From Halisarca cf. caerulea (Eukaryota; Porifera; Demospongiae; Chondrillida; Halisarcidae): 64,000 nucleotides of DNA. The stretch covers positions 1,554,101 through 1,618,100 of the forward strand of contig CAUJGJ010000083.1 of NCBI GenBank assembly GCA_963170055.1, given 5' to 3'. Below the pieces are notes generated by a model. The model did no database searches. It saw only the letters and a list, made by a program, of their open reading frames with translations, and was not told where the DNA came from. This document shows positions 39,879 through 53,404 of this stretch, piece after piece (the first letter of the stretch is position 1; the number at the start of each line of letters is the position of its first letter). A program made the position numbers and the translations under genes.

Positions 39879-40546
39879 CATAAGATATTAACAACTTTGG
39901 AAATTTTATTTCAAAGACATTTTTAAATTTTGCAAAAATAACATTTTCAAAAGACATTCGAACACTTTGCAAATGTGTAATTTGCACAAAATAAAAGTTA
40001 CTAAGTTCATTTCATAAGATATTAACAACTTTGGAAATTTTATTTCAAAGACATTTTTAAATTTTGCAAAGTTAACATTTTCAAAAGACATTCGAACACT
40101 TTGCAAATGTGTAATTTGCACAAAATAAAAGTTACTAAGTTCATTTCATAAGATATTAACAACTTTGGAAATTTTATTCGTAAGATTATTTTAAATTTTG
40201 ATAAGTTAACATTTTCAAAAGACATTCGAACACTTTGCAAATGTGTAATTTGCACAAAATAAAAGTTACTAAGTTCATTTCATAAGATATTAACAACTTT
40301 GGAAATTTTATTTCAAAGACATTTTTAAATTTTGCAAAGTTAACATTTTCAAAAGACATTCGAACACTTTGCAAATGTGTAATTTGCATAAAATAAAAGT
40401 TACTAAGTTCATTTCATAAGATATTAACAACTTTGGAAATTTTATTTCAGACATTTTTAAATTTTGCAAAGTTAACATTTTCAAAAGACATTCGAACACT
40501 TTGCAAATGTGTAATTTGCACAAAATAAAAGTTACTAAGTTCATTT
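39879..40546. repeat. 668-bp module, copy 3
   Basis: First of three copies at an exact 1606-bp spacing. Its P132 lacks the 116 change of copies 1 and 2. Confidence 0.88.
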
Positions 40547-41484
40547 CATAAGATATTAACAACTTTGGAAATTTTATTTCAAAGACATTTTTAAATTTTG
40601 CAAAGTTAACATTTTCAAAAGACATTCGAACACTTTGCAAATGTGTAATTTGCATAAAATAAAAGTTACTAAGTTCATTTCATAAGATATTAACAACTTT
40701 GGAAATTTTATTTCAAAGACATTTTTAAATTTTGCAAAGTTAACATTTTCAAAAGACATTCGAACACTTTGCAAATGTGTAATTTGCACAAAATAAAAGT
40801 TACTAAGTTCATTTCATAAGATATTAACAACTTTGGAAATATTATTCGTAAGATTATTTTAAATTTTGATAAGTTAACATTTTCAAAAGACATTCGAACA
40901 CTTTGCAAATGTGTAATTTGCACAAAATAAAAGTTACTAAGTTCATTTCATAAGATATTAAAACCTTTGGAAATTTTATTTCAAAGACATTTTTAAATTT
41001 TGCAAAGTTAACATTTTCAAAAGACATTCGAACACTTTGCAAATGTGTAATTTGCACAAAATAAAAGTTACTAAGTTCATTTCATAAGATATTAACAACT
41101 TTGGAAATTTTATTTCAAAGACATTTTTAAATTTTGGAAAGTTAACATTTTCAAAAGACATTCGAACACTTTGCAAATGTGTAATTTGCACAAAATAAAA
41201 GTTACTAAGTTCATTTCATAAGATATTAACAACTTTGGAAATTTTATTTCAAAGACATTTTTAAATTTTGGAAAGTTAACATTTTCAAAAGACATTCGAA
41301 CACTTTGCAAATGTGTAATTTGCACAAAATAAAAGTTACTAAGTTCATTTCATAAGATATTAACAACTTTGGAAATTTTATTTCAAAGACATTTTTAAAT
41401 TTTGCAAAGTTAACATTTTCAAAAGACATTCGAACACTTTGCAAATGTGTAATTTGCACAAAATAAAAGTTACTAAGTTCATTT

Positions 41485-42152
41485 CATAAGATATTAACAA
41501 CTTTGGAAATTTTATTTCAAAGACATTTTTAAATTTTGCAAAAATAACATTTTCAAAAGACATTCGAACACTTTGCAAATGTGTAATTTGCACAAAATAA
41601 AAGTTACTAAGTTCATTTCATAAGATATTAACAACTTTGGAAATTTTATTTCAAAGACATTTTTAAATTTTGCAAAGTTAACATTTTCAAAAGACATTCG
41701 AACACTTTGCAAATGTGTAATTTGCACAAAATAAAAGTTACTAAGTTCATTTCATAAGATATTAACAACTTTGGAAATTTTATTCGTAAGATTATTTTAA
41801 ATTTTGATAAGTTAACATTTTCAAAAGACATTCGAACACTTTGCAAATGTGTAATTTGCACAAAATAAAAGTTACTAAGTTCATTTCATAAGATATTAAC
41901 AACTTTGGAAATTTTATTTCAAAGACATTTTTAAATTTTGCAAAGTTAACATTTTCAAAAGACATTCGAACACTTTGCAAATGTGTAATTTGCATAAAAT
42001 AAAAGTTACTAAGTTCATTTCATAAGATATTAACAACTTTGGAAATTTTATTTCAGACATTTTTAAATTTTGCAAAGTTAACATTTTCAAAAGACATTCG
42101 AACACTTTGCAAATGTGTAATTTGCACAAAATAAAAGTTACTAAGTTCATTT
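41485..42152. repeat. 668-bp module, copy 4
   Basis: Lies 1606 bp after copy 3. The following monomers are P109-P-Q-P55-Q-P55, so the P(14a,16c) of the neighbouring unit is replaced by a P55-Q pair. Confidence 0.88.
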
Positions 42153-42956
42153 CATAAGATATTAACAACTTTGGAAATTTTATTTCAAAGACATTTTTAA
42201 ATTTTGCAAAGTTAACATTTTCAAAAGACATTCGAACACTTTGCAAATGTGTAATTTGCATAAAATAAAAGTTACTAAGTTCATTTCATAAGATATTAAC
42301 AACTTTGGAAATTTTATTTCAAAGACATTTTTAAATTTTGCAAAGTTAACATTTTCAAAAGACATTCGAACACTTTGCAAATGTGTAATTTGCACAAAAT
42401 AAAAGTTACTAAGTTCATTTCATAAGATATTAACAACTTTGGAAATATTATTCGTAAGATTATTTTAAATTTTGATAAGTTAACATTTTCAAAAGACATT
42501 CGAACACTTTGCAAATGTGTAATTTGCACAAAATAAAAGTTACTAAGTTCATTTCATAAGATATTAACAACTTTGGAAATTTTATTTCAAAGACATTTTT
42601 AAATTTTGGAAAGTTAACATTTTCAAAAGACATTCGAACACTTTGCAAATGTGTAATTTGCACAAAATAAAAGTTACTAAGTTCATTTCATAAGATATTA
42701 ACAACTTTGGAAATATTATTCGTAAGATTATTTTAAATTTTGATAAGTTAACATTTTCAAAAGACATTCGAACACTTTGCAAATGTGTAATTTGCACAAA
42801 ATAAAAGTTACTAAGTTCATTTCATAAGATATTAACAACTTTGGAAATTTTATTTCAAAGACATTTTTAAATTTTGGAAAGTTAACATTTTCAAAAGACA
42901 TTCGAACACTTTGCAAATGTGTAATTTGCACAAAATAAAAGTTACTAAGTTCATTT

Positions 42957-45098
42957 CATAAGATATTAACAACTTTGGAAATTTTATTTCAAAGACATTT
43001 TTAAATTTTGCAAAGTTAACATTTTCAAAAGACATTCGAACACTTTGCAAATGTGTAATTTGCACAAAATAAAAGTTACTAAGTTCATTTCATAAGATAT
43101 TAACAACTTTGGAAATTTTATTTCAAAGACATTTTTAAATTTTGCAAAAATAACATTTTCAAAAGACATTCGAACACTTTGCAAATGTGTAATTTGCACA
43201 AAATAAAAGTTACTAAGTTCATTTCATAAGATATTAACAACTTTGGAAATTTTATTTCAAAGACATTTTTAAATTTTGCAAAGTTAACATTTTCAAAAGA
43301 CATTCGAACACTTTGCAAATGTGTAATTTGCACAAAATAAAAGTTACTAAGTTCATTTCATAAGATATTAACAACTTTGGAAATTTTATTCGTAAGATTA
43401 TTTTAAATTTTGATAAGTTAACATTTTCAAAAGACATTCGAACACTTTGCAAATGTGTAATTTGCACAAAATAAAAGTTACTAAGTTCATTTCATAAGAT
43501 ATTAACAACTTTGGAAATTTTATTTCAAAGACATTTTTAAATTTTGCAAAGTTAACATTTTCAAAAGACATTCGAACACTTTGCAAATGTGTAATTTGCA
43601 TAAAATAAAAGTTACTAAGTTCATTTCATAAGATATTAACAACTTTGGAAATTTTATTTCAGACATTTTTAAATTTTGCAAAGTTAACATTTTCAAAAGA
43701 CATTCGAACACTTTGCAAATGTGTAATTTGCACAAAATAAAAGTTACTAAGTTCATTTCATAAGATATTAACAACTTTGGAAATTTTATTTCAAAGACAT
43801 TTTTAAATTTTGCAAAGTTAACATTTTCAAAAGACATTCGAACACTTTGCAAATGTGTAATTTGCATAAAATAAAAGTTACTAAGTTCATTTCATAAGAT
43901 ATTAACAACTTTGGAAATTTTATTTCAAAGACATTTTTAAATTTTGCAAAGTTAACATTTTCAAAAGACATTCGAACACTTTGCAAATGTGTAATTTGCA
44001 CAAAATAAAAGTTACTAAGTTCATTTCATAAGATATTAACAACTTTGGAAATATTATTCGTAAGATTATTTTAAATTTTGATAAGTTAACATTTTCAAAA
44101 GACATTCGAACACTTTGCAAATGTGTAATTTGCACAAAATAAAAGTTACTAAGTTCATTTCATAAGATATTAAAACCTTTGGAAATTTTATTTCAAAGAC
44201 ATTTTTAAATTTTGCAAAGTTAACATTTTCAAAAGACATTCGAACACTTTGCTAATGTGTAATTTGCACAAAATAAAAGTTACTAAGTTCATTTCATAAG
44301 ATATTAACAACTTTGGAAATTTTATTTCAAAGACATTTTTAAATTTTGGAAAGTTAACATTTTCAAAAGACATTCGAACACTTTGCAAATGTGTAATTTG
44401 CACAAAATAAAAGTTACTAAGTTCATTTCATAAGATATTAACAACTTTGGAAATTTTATTTCAAAGACATTTTTAAATTTTGCAAAGTTAACATTTTCAA
44501 AAGACATTCGAACACTTTGCAAATGTGTAATTTGCACAAAATAAAAGTTACTAAGTTCATTTCATAAGATATTAACAACTTTGGAAATTTTATTTCAAAG
44601 ACATTTTTAAATTTTGCAAAGTTAACATTTTCAAAAGACATTCGAACACTTTGCAAATGTGTAATTTGCACAAAATAAAAGTTACTAAGTTCATTTCATA
44701 AGATATTAACAACTTTGGAAATATTATTCGTAAGATTATTTTAAATTTTGATAAGTTAACATTTTCAAAAGACATTCGAACACTTTGCAAATGTGTAATT
44801 TGCACAAAATAAAAGTTACTAAGTTCATTTCATAAGATATTAACAACTTTGGAAATTTTATTTCAAAGACATTTTTAAATTTTGCAAAGTTAACATTTTC
44901 AAAAGACATTCGAACACTTTGCAAATGTGTAATTTGCACAAAATAAAAGTTACTAAGTTCATTTCATAAGATATTAACAACTTTGGAAATTTTATTTCAA
45001 AGACATTTTTAAATTTTGCAAAGTTAACATTTTCAAAAGACATTCGAACACTTTGCAAATGTGTAATTTGCACAAAATAAAAGTTACTAAGTTCATTT
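42957..45098. repeat. Third, extended copy of the 12-mer HOR
   Basis: Order: P-P59-P-Q27t-P109-P132-P109-P-Q-P(14a,16c)-P55-P-P-Q-P-P. It matches copies 1 and 2 through the ninth monomer, then runs on with ordinary P copies before P39 at 45099. Confidence 0.84.
43091..43758. repeat. 668-bp module, copy 5
   Basis: Lies 1606 bp after copy 4. It is followed by P109-P-Q-P(14a,16c)-P55, as after copy 3; here the P(14a,16c) monomer at 44161 also has 93 a to t, the change otherwise seen in P133. Confidence 0.88.
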
Positions 45099-47508
45099 CA
45101 TAAGATATTAACAACTTTGGAAATTTTATTTCAAAGCCATTTTTAAATTTTGCAAAGTTAACATTTTCAAAAGACATTCGAACAATTTGCAAATGTGTAA
45201 TTTGCACAAAATAAAAGTTACTAAGTTCATTTCATAAGATATTAACAACTTTGGAAATATTATTCGTAAGATTATTTTAAATTTTGATAAGTTAACATTT
45301 TCAAAAGACATTCGAACACTTTGCAAATGTGTAATTTGCACAAAATAAAAGTTACTAAGTTCATTTCATAAGATATTAACAACTTTGGAAATTTTATTTC
45401 AAAGCCATTTTTAAATTTTGCAAAGTTAACATTTTCAAAAGACATTCGAACACTTTGCAAATGTGTAATTTGCACAAAATAAAAGTTACTAAGTTCATTT
45501 CATAAGATATTAACAACTTTGGAAATATTATTCGTAAGATTATTTTAAATTTTGATAAGTTAACATTTTCAAAAGACATTCGAACACTTTGCAAATGTGT
45601 AATTTGCACAAAATAAAAGTTACTAAGTTCATTTCATAAGATATTAACAACTTTGGAAATTTTATTTCAAAGACATTTTTAAATTTTGCAAAGTTAACAT
45701 TTTCAAAAGACATTCGAACACTTTGCAAATGTGTAATTTGCACAAAATAAAAGTTACTAAGTTCATTTCATAAGATATTAACAACTTTGGAAATTTTATT
45801 TCAAAGACATTTTTAAATTTTGCAAAAATAACATTTTCAAAAGACATTCGAACACTTTGCAAATGTGTAATTTGCACAAAATAAAAGTTACTAAGTTCAT
45901 TTCATAAGATATTAACAACTTTGGAAATTTTATTTCAAAGACATTTTTAAATTTTGCAAAGTTAACATTTTCAAAAGACATTCGAACACTTTGCAAATGT
46001 GTAATTTGCACAAAATAAAAGTTACTAAGTTCATTTCATAAGATATTAACAACTTTGGAAATTTTATTCGTAAGATTATTTTAAATTTTGATAAGTTAAC
46101 ATTTTCAAAAGACATTCGAACACTTTGCAAATGTGTAATTTGCACAAAATAAAAGTTACTAAGTTCATTTCATAAGATATTAACAACTTTGGAAATTTTA
46201 TTTCAAAGACATTTTTAAATTTTGCAAAGTTAACATTTTCAAAAGACATTCGAACACTTTGCAAATGTGTAATTTGCATAAAATAAAAGTTACTAAGTTC
46301 ATTTCATAAGATATTAACAACTTTGGAAATTTTATTTCAGACATTTTTAAATTTTGCAAAGTTAACATTTTCAAAAGACATTCGAACACTTTGCAAATGT
46401 GTAATTTGCACAAAATAAAAGTTACTAAGTTCATTTCATAAGATATTAACAACTTTGGAAATATTATTCGTAAGATTATTTTAAATTTTGATAAGTTAAC
46501 ATTTTCAAAAGACATTCGAACACTTTGCAAATGTGTAATTTGCACAAAATAAAAGTTACTAAGTTCATTTCATAAGATATTAACAACTTTGGAAATTTTA
46601 TTTCAAAGACATTTTTAAATTTTGCAAAGTTAACATTTTCAAAAGACATTCGAACACTTTGCAAATGTGTAATTTGCACAAAATAAAAGTTACTAAGTTC
46701 ATTTCATAAGATATTAACAACTTTGGAAATTTTATTTCAAAGACATTTTTAAATTTTGGAAAGTTAACATTTTCAAAAGACATTCGAACACTTTGCAAAT
46801 GTGTAATTTGCACAAAATAAAAGTTACTAAGTTCATTTCATAAGATATTAACAACTTTGGAAATTTTATTTCAAAGACATTTTTAAATTTTGCAAAGTTA
46901 ACATTTTCAAAAGACATTCGAACACTTTGCAAATGTGTAATTTGCATAAAATAAAAGTTACTAAGTTCATTTCATAAGATATTAACAACTTTGGAAATTT
47001 TATTTCAAAGACATTTTTAAATTTTGCAAAGTTAACATTTTCAAAAGACATTCGAACACTTTGCAAATGTGTAATTTGCACAAAATAAAAGTTACTAAGT
47101 TCATTTCATAAGATATTAACAACTTTGGAAATATTATTCGTAAGATTATTTTAAATTTTGATAAGTTAACATTTTCAAAAGACATTCGAACACTTTGCAA
47201 ATGTGTAATTTGCACAAAATAAAAGTTACTAAGTTCATTTCATAAGATATTAACAACTTTGGAAATTTTATTCGTAAGATTATTTTAAATTTTGATAAGT
47301 TAACATTTTCAAAAGACATTCGAACACTTTGCAAATGTGTAATTTGCACAAAATAAAAGTTACTAAGTTCATTTCATAAGATATTAACAACTTTGGAAAT
47401 TTTATTTCAAAGACATTTTTAAATTTTGCAAAGTTAACATTTTCAAAAGACATTCGAACACTTTGCAAATGTGTAATTTGCACAAAATAAAAGTTACTAA
47501 GTTCATTT
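45099..47508. repeat. P39-Q quartet, module copy and mixed tail
   Basis: Order: P39(87a)-Q-P39-Q-P-P59-P-Q27t-P109-P132-Q-P-P55-P109-P-Q-Q27t-P. The first six monomers repeat the order at 17919-18722. Two Q monomers are adjacent at 47107 and 47241, an uncommon arrangement also seen at 5487, 6949 and 54209. Confidence 0.84.
45769..46436. repeat. 668-bp module, copy 6
   Basis: Lies 2678 bp after copy 5. P132 is followed directly by Q (46437), so the usual P109-P pair is missing; the same two-monomer loss after a P132 occurs at 33857-33989. Confidence 0.88.
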
Positions 47509-50500
47509 CATAAGATATTAACAACTTTGGAAATATTATTCGTAAGATTATTTTAAATTTTGATAAGTTAACATTTTCAAAAGACATTCGAACACTTTGC
47601 AAATGTGTAATTTGCACAAAATATAAGTTACTAAGTTCATTTCATAAGATATTAACAACTTTGGAAATTTTATTTCAAAGACATTTTTAAATTTTGCAAA
47701 GTTAACATTTTCAAAAGACATTCGAACACTTTGCAAATGTGTAATTTGCACAAAATAAAAGTTACTAAGTTCATTTCATAAGATATTAACAACTTTGGAA
47801 ATTTTATTTCAAAGACATTTTTAAATTTTGCAAAGTTAACATTTTCAAAAGACATTCGAACACTTTGCAAATGTGTAATTTGCACAAAATAAAAGTTACT
47901 AAGTTCATTTCATAAGATATTAACAACTTTGGAAATTTTATTTCAAAGCCATTTTTAAATTTTGCAAAGTTAACATTTTCAAAAGACATTCGAACACTTT
48001 GCAAATGTGTAATTTGCACAAAATAAAAGTTACTAAGTTCATTTCATAAGATATTAACAACTTTGGAAATTTTATTTCAAAGCCATTTTTAAATTTTGCA
48101 AAGTTAACATTTTCAAAAGACATTCGAACACTTTGCAAATGTGTAATTTGCACAAAATAAAAGTTACTAAGTTCATTTCATAAGATATTAACAACTTTGG
48201 AAATATTATTCGTAAGATTATTTTAAATTTTGATAAGTTAACATTTTCAAAAGACATTCGAACACTTTGCAAATGTGTAATTTGCACAAAATAAAAGTTA
48301 CTAAGTTCATTTCATAAGATATTAACAACTTTGGAAATTTTATTTCAAAGACATTTTTAAATTTTGCAAAGTTAACATTTTCAAAAGACATTCGAACACT
48401 TTGCAAATGTGTAATTTGCACAAAATAAAAGTTACTAAGTTCATTTCATAAAATATTAACAACTTTGGAAATTTTATTTCAAAGACATTTTTAAATTTTG
48501 CAAAGTTAACATTTTCAAAAGACATTCGAACACTTTGCAAATGTGTAATTTGCATAAAATAAAAGTTACTAAGTTCATTTCATAAGATATTAACAACTTT
48601 GGAAATATTATTCGTAAGATTATTTTAAATTTTGATAAGTTAACATTTTCAAAAGACATTCGAACACTTTGCAAATGTGTAATTTGCACAAAATAAAAGT
48701 TACTAAGTTCATTTCATAAGATATTAACAACTTTGGAAATTTTATTTCAAAGACATTTTTAAATTTTGCAAAGTTAACATTTTCAAAAGACATTCGAACA
48801 CTTTGCAAATGTGTAATTTGCACAAAATAAAAGTTACTAAGTTCATTTCATAAGATATTAACAACTTTGGAAATTTTATTTCAAAGACATTTTTAAATTT
48901 TGCAAAGTTAACATTTTCAAAAGACATTCGAACACTTTGCAAATGTGTAATTTGCACAAAATAAAAGTTACTAAGTTCATTTCATAAGATATTAACAACT
49001 TTGGAAATTTTATTTCAAAGACATTTTTAAATTTTGCAAAGTTAACATTTTCAAAAGACATTCGAACACTTTGCAAATGTGTAATTTGCACAAAATAAAA
49101 GTTACTAAGTTCATTTCATAAGATATTAACAACTTTGGAAATTTTATTTCAAAGCCATTTTTAAATTTTGCAAAGTTAACATTTTCAAAAGACATTCGAA
49201 CACTTTGCAAATGTGTAATTTGCACAAAATAAAAGTTACTAAGTTCATTTCATAAGATATTAACAACTTTGGAAATTTTATTTCAAAGCCATTTTTAAAT
49301 TTTGCAAAGTTAACATTTTCAAAAGACATTCGAACACTTTGCAAATGTGTAATTTGCACAAAATAAAAGTTACTAAGTTCATTTCATAAGATATTAACAA
49401 CTTTGGAAATATTATTCGTAAGATTATTTTAAATTTTGATAAGTTAACATTTTCAAAAGACATTCGAACACTTTGCAAATGTGTAATTTGCACAAAATAA
49501 AAGTTACTAAGTTCATTTCATAAGATATTAACAACTTTGGAAATTTTATTTCAAAGACATTTTTAAATTTTGCAAAGTTAACATTTTCAAAAGACATTCG
49601 AACACTTTGCAAATGTGTAATTTGCACAAAATAAAAGTTACTAAGTTCATTTCATAAAATATTAACAACTTTGGAAATTTTATTTCAAAGACATTTTTAA
49701 ATTTTGCAAAGTTAACATTTTCAAAAGACATTCGAACACTTTGCAAATGTGTAATTTGCATAAAATAAAAGATACTAAGTTCATTTCATAAGATATTAAC
49801 AACTTTGGAAATTTTATTTCAAAGACATTTTTAAATTTTGCAAAGTTAACATTTTCAAAAGACATTCGAACACTTTGCAAATGTGTAATTTGCACAAAAT
49901 AAAAGTTACTAAGTTCATTTCATAAGATATTAACAACTTTGGAAATATTATTCGTAAGATTATTTTAAATTTTGATAAGTTAACATTTTCAAAAGACATT
50001 CGAACACTTTGCAAATGTGTAATTTGCACAAAATAAAAGTTACTAAGTTCATTTCATAAGATATTAACAACTTTGGAAATTTTATTTCAAAGACATTTTT
50101 AAATTTTGCAAAGTTAACATTTTCAAAAGACATTCGAACACTTTGCAAATGTGTAATTTGCACAAAATAAAAGTTACTAAGTTCATTTCATAAGATATTA
50201 ACAACTTTGGAAATTTTATTTCAAAGACATTTTTAAATTTTGCAAAGTTAACATTTTCAAAAGACATTCGAACACTTTGCAAATGTGTAATTTGCACAAA
50301 ATAAAAGTTACTAAGTTCATTTCATAAGATATTAACAACTTTGGAAATTTTATTTCAAAGACATTTTTAAATTTTGCAAAGTTAACATTTTCAAAAGACA
50401 TTCGAACACTTTGCAAATGTGTAATTTGCACAAAATAAAAGTTACTAAGTTCATTTCATAAGATATTAACAACTTTGGAAATTTTATTTCAAAGACATTT

Positions 50501-50992
50501 TTAAATTTTGCAAAGTTAACATTTTCAAAAGACATTCGAACACTTTGCAAATGTGTAATTTGCACAAAATAAAAGTTACTAAGTTCATTTCATAAGATAT
50601 TAACAACTTTGGAAATATTATTCGTAAGATTATTTTAAATTTTGATAAGTTAACATTTTCAAAAGACATTCGAACACTTTGCAAATGTGTAATTTGCACA
50701 AAATAAAAGTTACTAAGTTCATTTCATAAGATATTAACAACTTTGGAAATTTTATTTCAAAGACATTTTTAAATTTTGCAAAGTTAACATTTTCAAAAGA
50801 CATTCGAACACTTTGCAAATGTGTAATTTGCACAAAATAAAAGTTACTAAGTTCATTTCATAAAATATTAACAACTTTGGAAATTTTATTTCAAAGACAT
50901 TTTTAAATTTTGCAAAGTTAACATTTTCAAAAGACATTCGAACACTTTGCAAATGTGTAATTTGCATAAAATAAAAGTTACTAAGTTCATTT
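47509..50992. repeat. 9-mer HOR (1206 bp) with paired P39 and a position-6 marker
   Basis: P39-P39-Q-P-P109(6a) occurs at 47911 and at 49117, offset 1206 bp (nine monomers). P109(6a), where the start reads CATAAA, recurs at 48447, 49653 and 50859, each 1206 bp apart. In the last interval P39 copies are replaced by ordinary P. The copy at 49653 also has a gatact change near its end. Confidence 0.88.
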
Positions 50993-53404
50993 CATAAGAT
51001 ATTAACAACTTTGGAAATTTTATTTCAAAGACATTTTTAAATTTTGCAAAGTTAACATTTTCAAAAGACATTCGAACACTTTGCAAATGTGTAATTTGCA
51101 CAAAATAAAAGTTACTAAGTTCATTTCATAAGATATTAACAACTTTGGAAATTTTATTTCAAAGACATTTTTAAATTTTGCAAAGTTAACATTTTCAAAA
51201 GACATTCGAACACTTTGCAAATGTGTAATTTGCATAAAATAAAAGTTACTAAGTTCATTTCATAAGATATTAACAACTTTGGAAATTTTATTTCAAAGAC
51301 ATTTTTAAATTTTGCAAAGTTAACATTTTCAAAAGACATTCGAACACTTTGCAAATGTGTAATTTGCACAAAATAAAAGTTACTAAGTTCATTTCATAAG
51401 ATATTAACAACTTTGGAAATATTATTCGTAAGATTATTTTAAATTTTGATAAGTTAACATTTTCAAAAGACATTCGAACACTTTGCAAATGTGTAATTTG
51501 CACAAAATAAAAGTTACTAAGTTCATTTCATAAGATATTAACAACTTTGGAAATTTTATTTCAAAGACATTTTTAAATTTTGCAAAGTTAACATTTTCAA
51601 AAGACATTCGAACACTTTGCAAATGTGTAATTTGCACAAAATAAAAGTTACTAAGTTCATTTCATAAGATATTAACAACTTTGGAAATTTTATTTCAAAG
51701 ACATTTTTAAATTTTGGAAAGTTAACATTTTCAAAAGACATTCGAACACTTTGCAAATGTGTAATTTGCATAAAATAAAAGTTACTAAGTTCATTTCATA
51801 AGATATTAACAACTTTGGAAATTTTATTTCAAAGACATTTTTAAATTTTGCAAAGTTAACATTTTCAAAAGACATTCGAACACTTTGCAAATGTGTAATT
51901 TGCACAAAATAAAAGTTACTAAGTTCATTTCATAAGATATTAACAACTTTGGAAATATTATTCGTAAGATTATTTTAAATTTTGATAAGTTAACATTTTC
52001 AAAAGACATTCGAACACTTTGCAAATGTGTAATTTGCACAAAATAAAAGTTACTAAGTTCATTTCATAAGATATTAACAACTTTGGAAATTTTATTTCAA
52101 AGACATTTTTAAATTTTGCAAAGTTAACATTTTCAAAAGACATTCGAACACTTTGCAAATGTGTAATTTGCACAAAATAAAAGTTACTAAGTTCATTTCA
52201 TAAGATATTAACAACTTTGGAAATTTTATTTCAAAGACATTTTTAAATTTTGCAAAGTTAACATTTTCAAAAGACATTCGAACACTTTGCAAATGTGTAA
52301 TTTGCACAAAATAAAAGTTACTAAGTTCATTTCATAAGATATTAATAACTTTGGAAATTTTATTTCAAAGACATTTTTAAATTTTGCAAAGTTAACATTT
52401 TCAAAAGACATTCGAACACTTTGCAAATGTGTAATTTGCATAAAATAAAAGTTACTAAGTTCATTTCATAAGATATTAACAACTTTGGAAATTTTATTTC
52501 AAAGACATTTTTAAATTTTGCAAAGTTAACATTTTCAAAAGACATTCGAACACTTTGCAAATGTGTAATTTGCACAAAATAAAAGTTACTAAGTTCATTT
52601 CATAAGATATTAACAACTTTGGAAATATTATTCGTAAGATTATTTTAAATTTTGATAAGTTAACATTTTCAAAAGACATTCGAACACTTTGCAAATGTGT
52701 AATTTGCACAAAATAAAAGTTACTAAGTTCATTTCATAAGATATTAACAACTTTGGAAATTTTATTTCAAAGACATTTTTAAATTTTGCAAAGTTAACAT
52801 TTTCAAAAGACATTCGAACACTTTGCAAATGTGTAATTTGCACAAAATAAAAGTTACTAAGTTCATTTCATAAGATATTAACAACTTTGGAAATTTTATT
52901 TCAAAGACATTTTTAAATTTTGCAAAGTTAACATTTTCAAAAGACATTCGAACACTTTGCAAATGTGTAATTTGCACAAAATAAAAGTTACTAAGTTCAT
53001 TTCATAAGATATTAACAACTTTGGAAATTTTATTTCAAAGCCATTTTTAAATTTTGCAAAGTTAACATTTTCAAAAGACATTCGAACACTTTGCAAATGT
53101 GTAATTTGCACAAAATAAAAGTTACTAAGTTCATTTCAAAAGATATTAACAACTTTGGAAATTTTATTTCAAAGACATTTTTAAATTTTGCAAAGTTAAC
53201 ATTTTCAAAAGACATTCGAACACTTTGCAAATGTGTAATTTGCATAAAATAAAAGTTACTAAGTTCATTTCATAAGATATTAACAACTTTGGAAATTTTA
53301 TTTCAAAGACATTTTTAAATTTTGCAAAGTTAACATTTTCAAAAGACATTCGAACACTTTGCAAATGTGTAATTTGCACAAAATAAAAGTTACTAAGTTC
53401 ATTT
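50993..53404. repeat. Mixed 4- to 6-mers with P109
   Basis: Order: P-P109-P-Q-P-P55+109-P-Q-P-P-P109(aataac)-P-Q-P-P-P39-P109(3a)-P. Q monomers are at 51395, 51931 and 52601. The hybrid at 51663 is listed separately. Confidence 0.84.
51663..51796 (+). repeat. Hybrid monomer P55+109
   Basis: It carries both g55 and t109, markers normally on two adjacent monomers in the order P55 then P109 (for example 20327/20461, 46705/46839, 59031/59165, 60371/60505). The surrounding unit, Q-P-hybrid-P (536 bp), is one monomer shorter than Q-P-P55-P109-P (670 bp). Unequal exchange between neighbours with a junction in positions 56-108 explains both facts. Confidence 0.82.

Larger units (their letters stand above)
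39745..42956. repeat. 12-mer HOR (1606 bp), two tandem copies
   Basis: Copy 1: P-P59-P-Q27t-P109-P132-P109-P-Q-P(14a,16c)-P55-P55. Copy 2 at 41351: the same first nine monomers, then P55-Q-P55. A third, extended copy follows at 42957. The spacing of 1606 bp is twelve monomers minus the 2-bp deletion. Confidence 0.88.

Noticed and set aside
12334..46545. Longer minus-strand open frames of 111-115 codons (for example 12334-12669, 32814-33161, 46198-46545)
   Set aside because: Each crosses a 132-bp monomer, which is a multiple of three and so keeps the frame for one more repeat. The length comes from the 2-bp deletion and the peptide is the same repeat translated twice.
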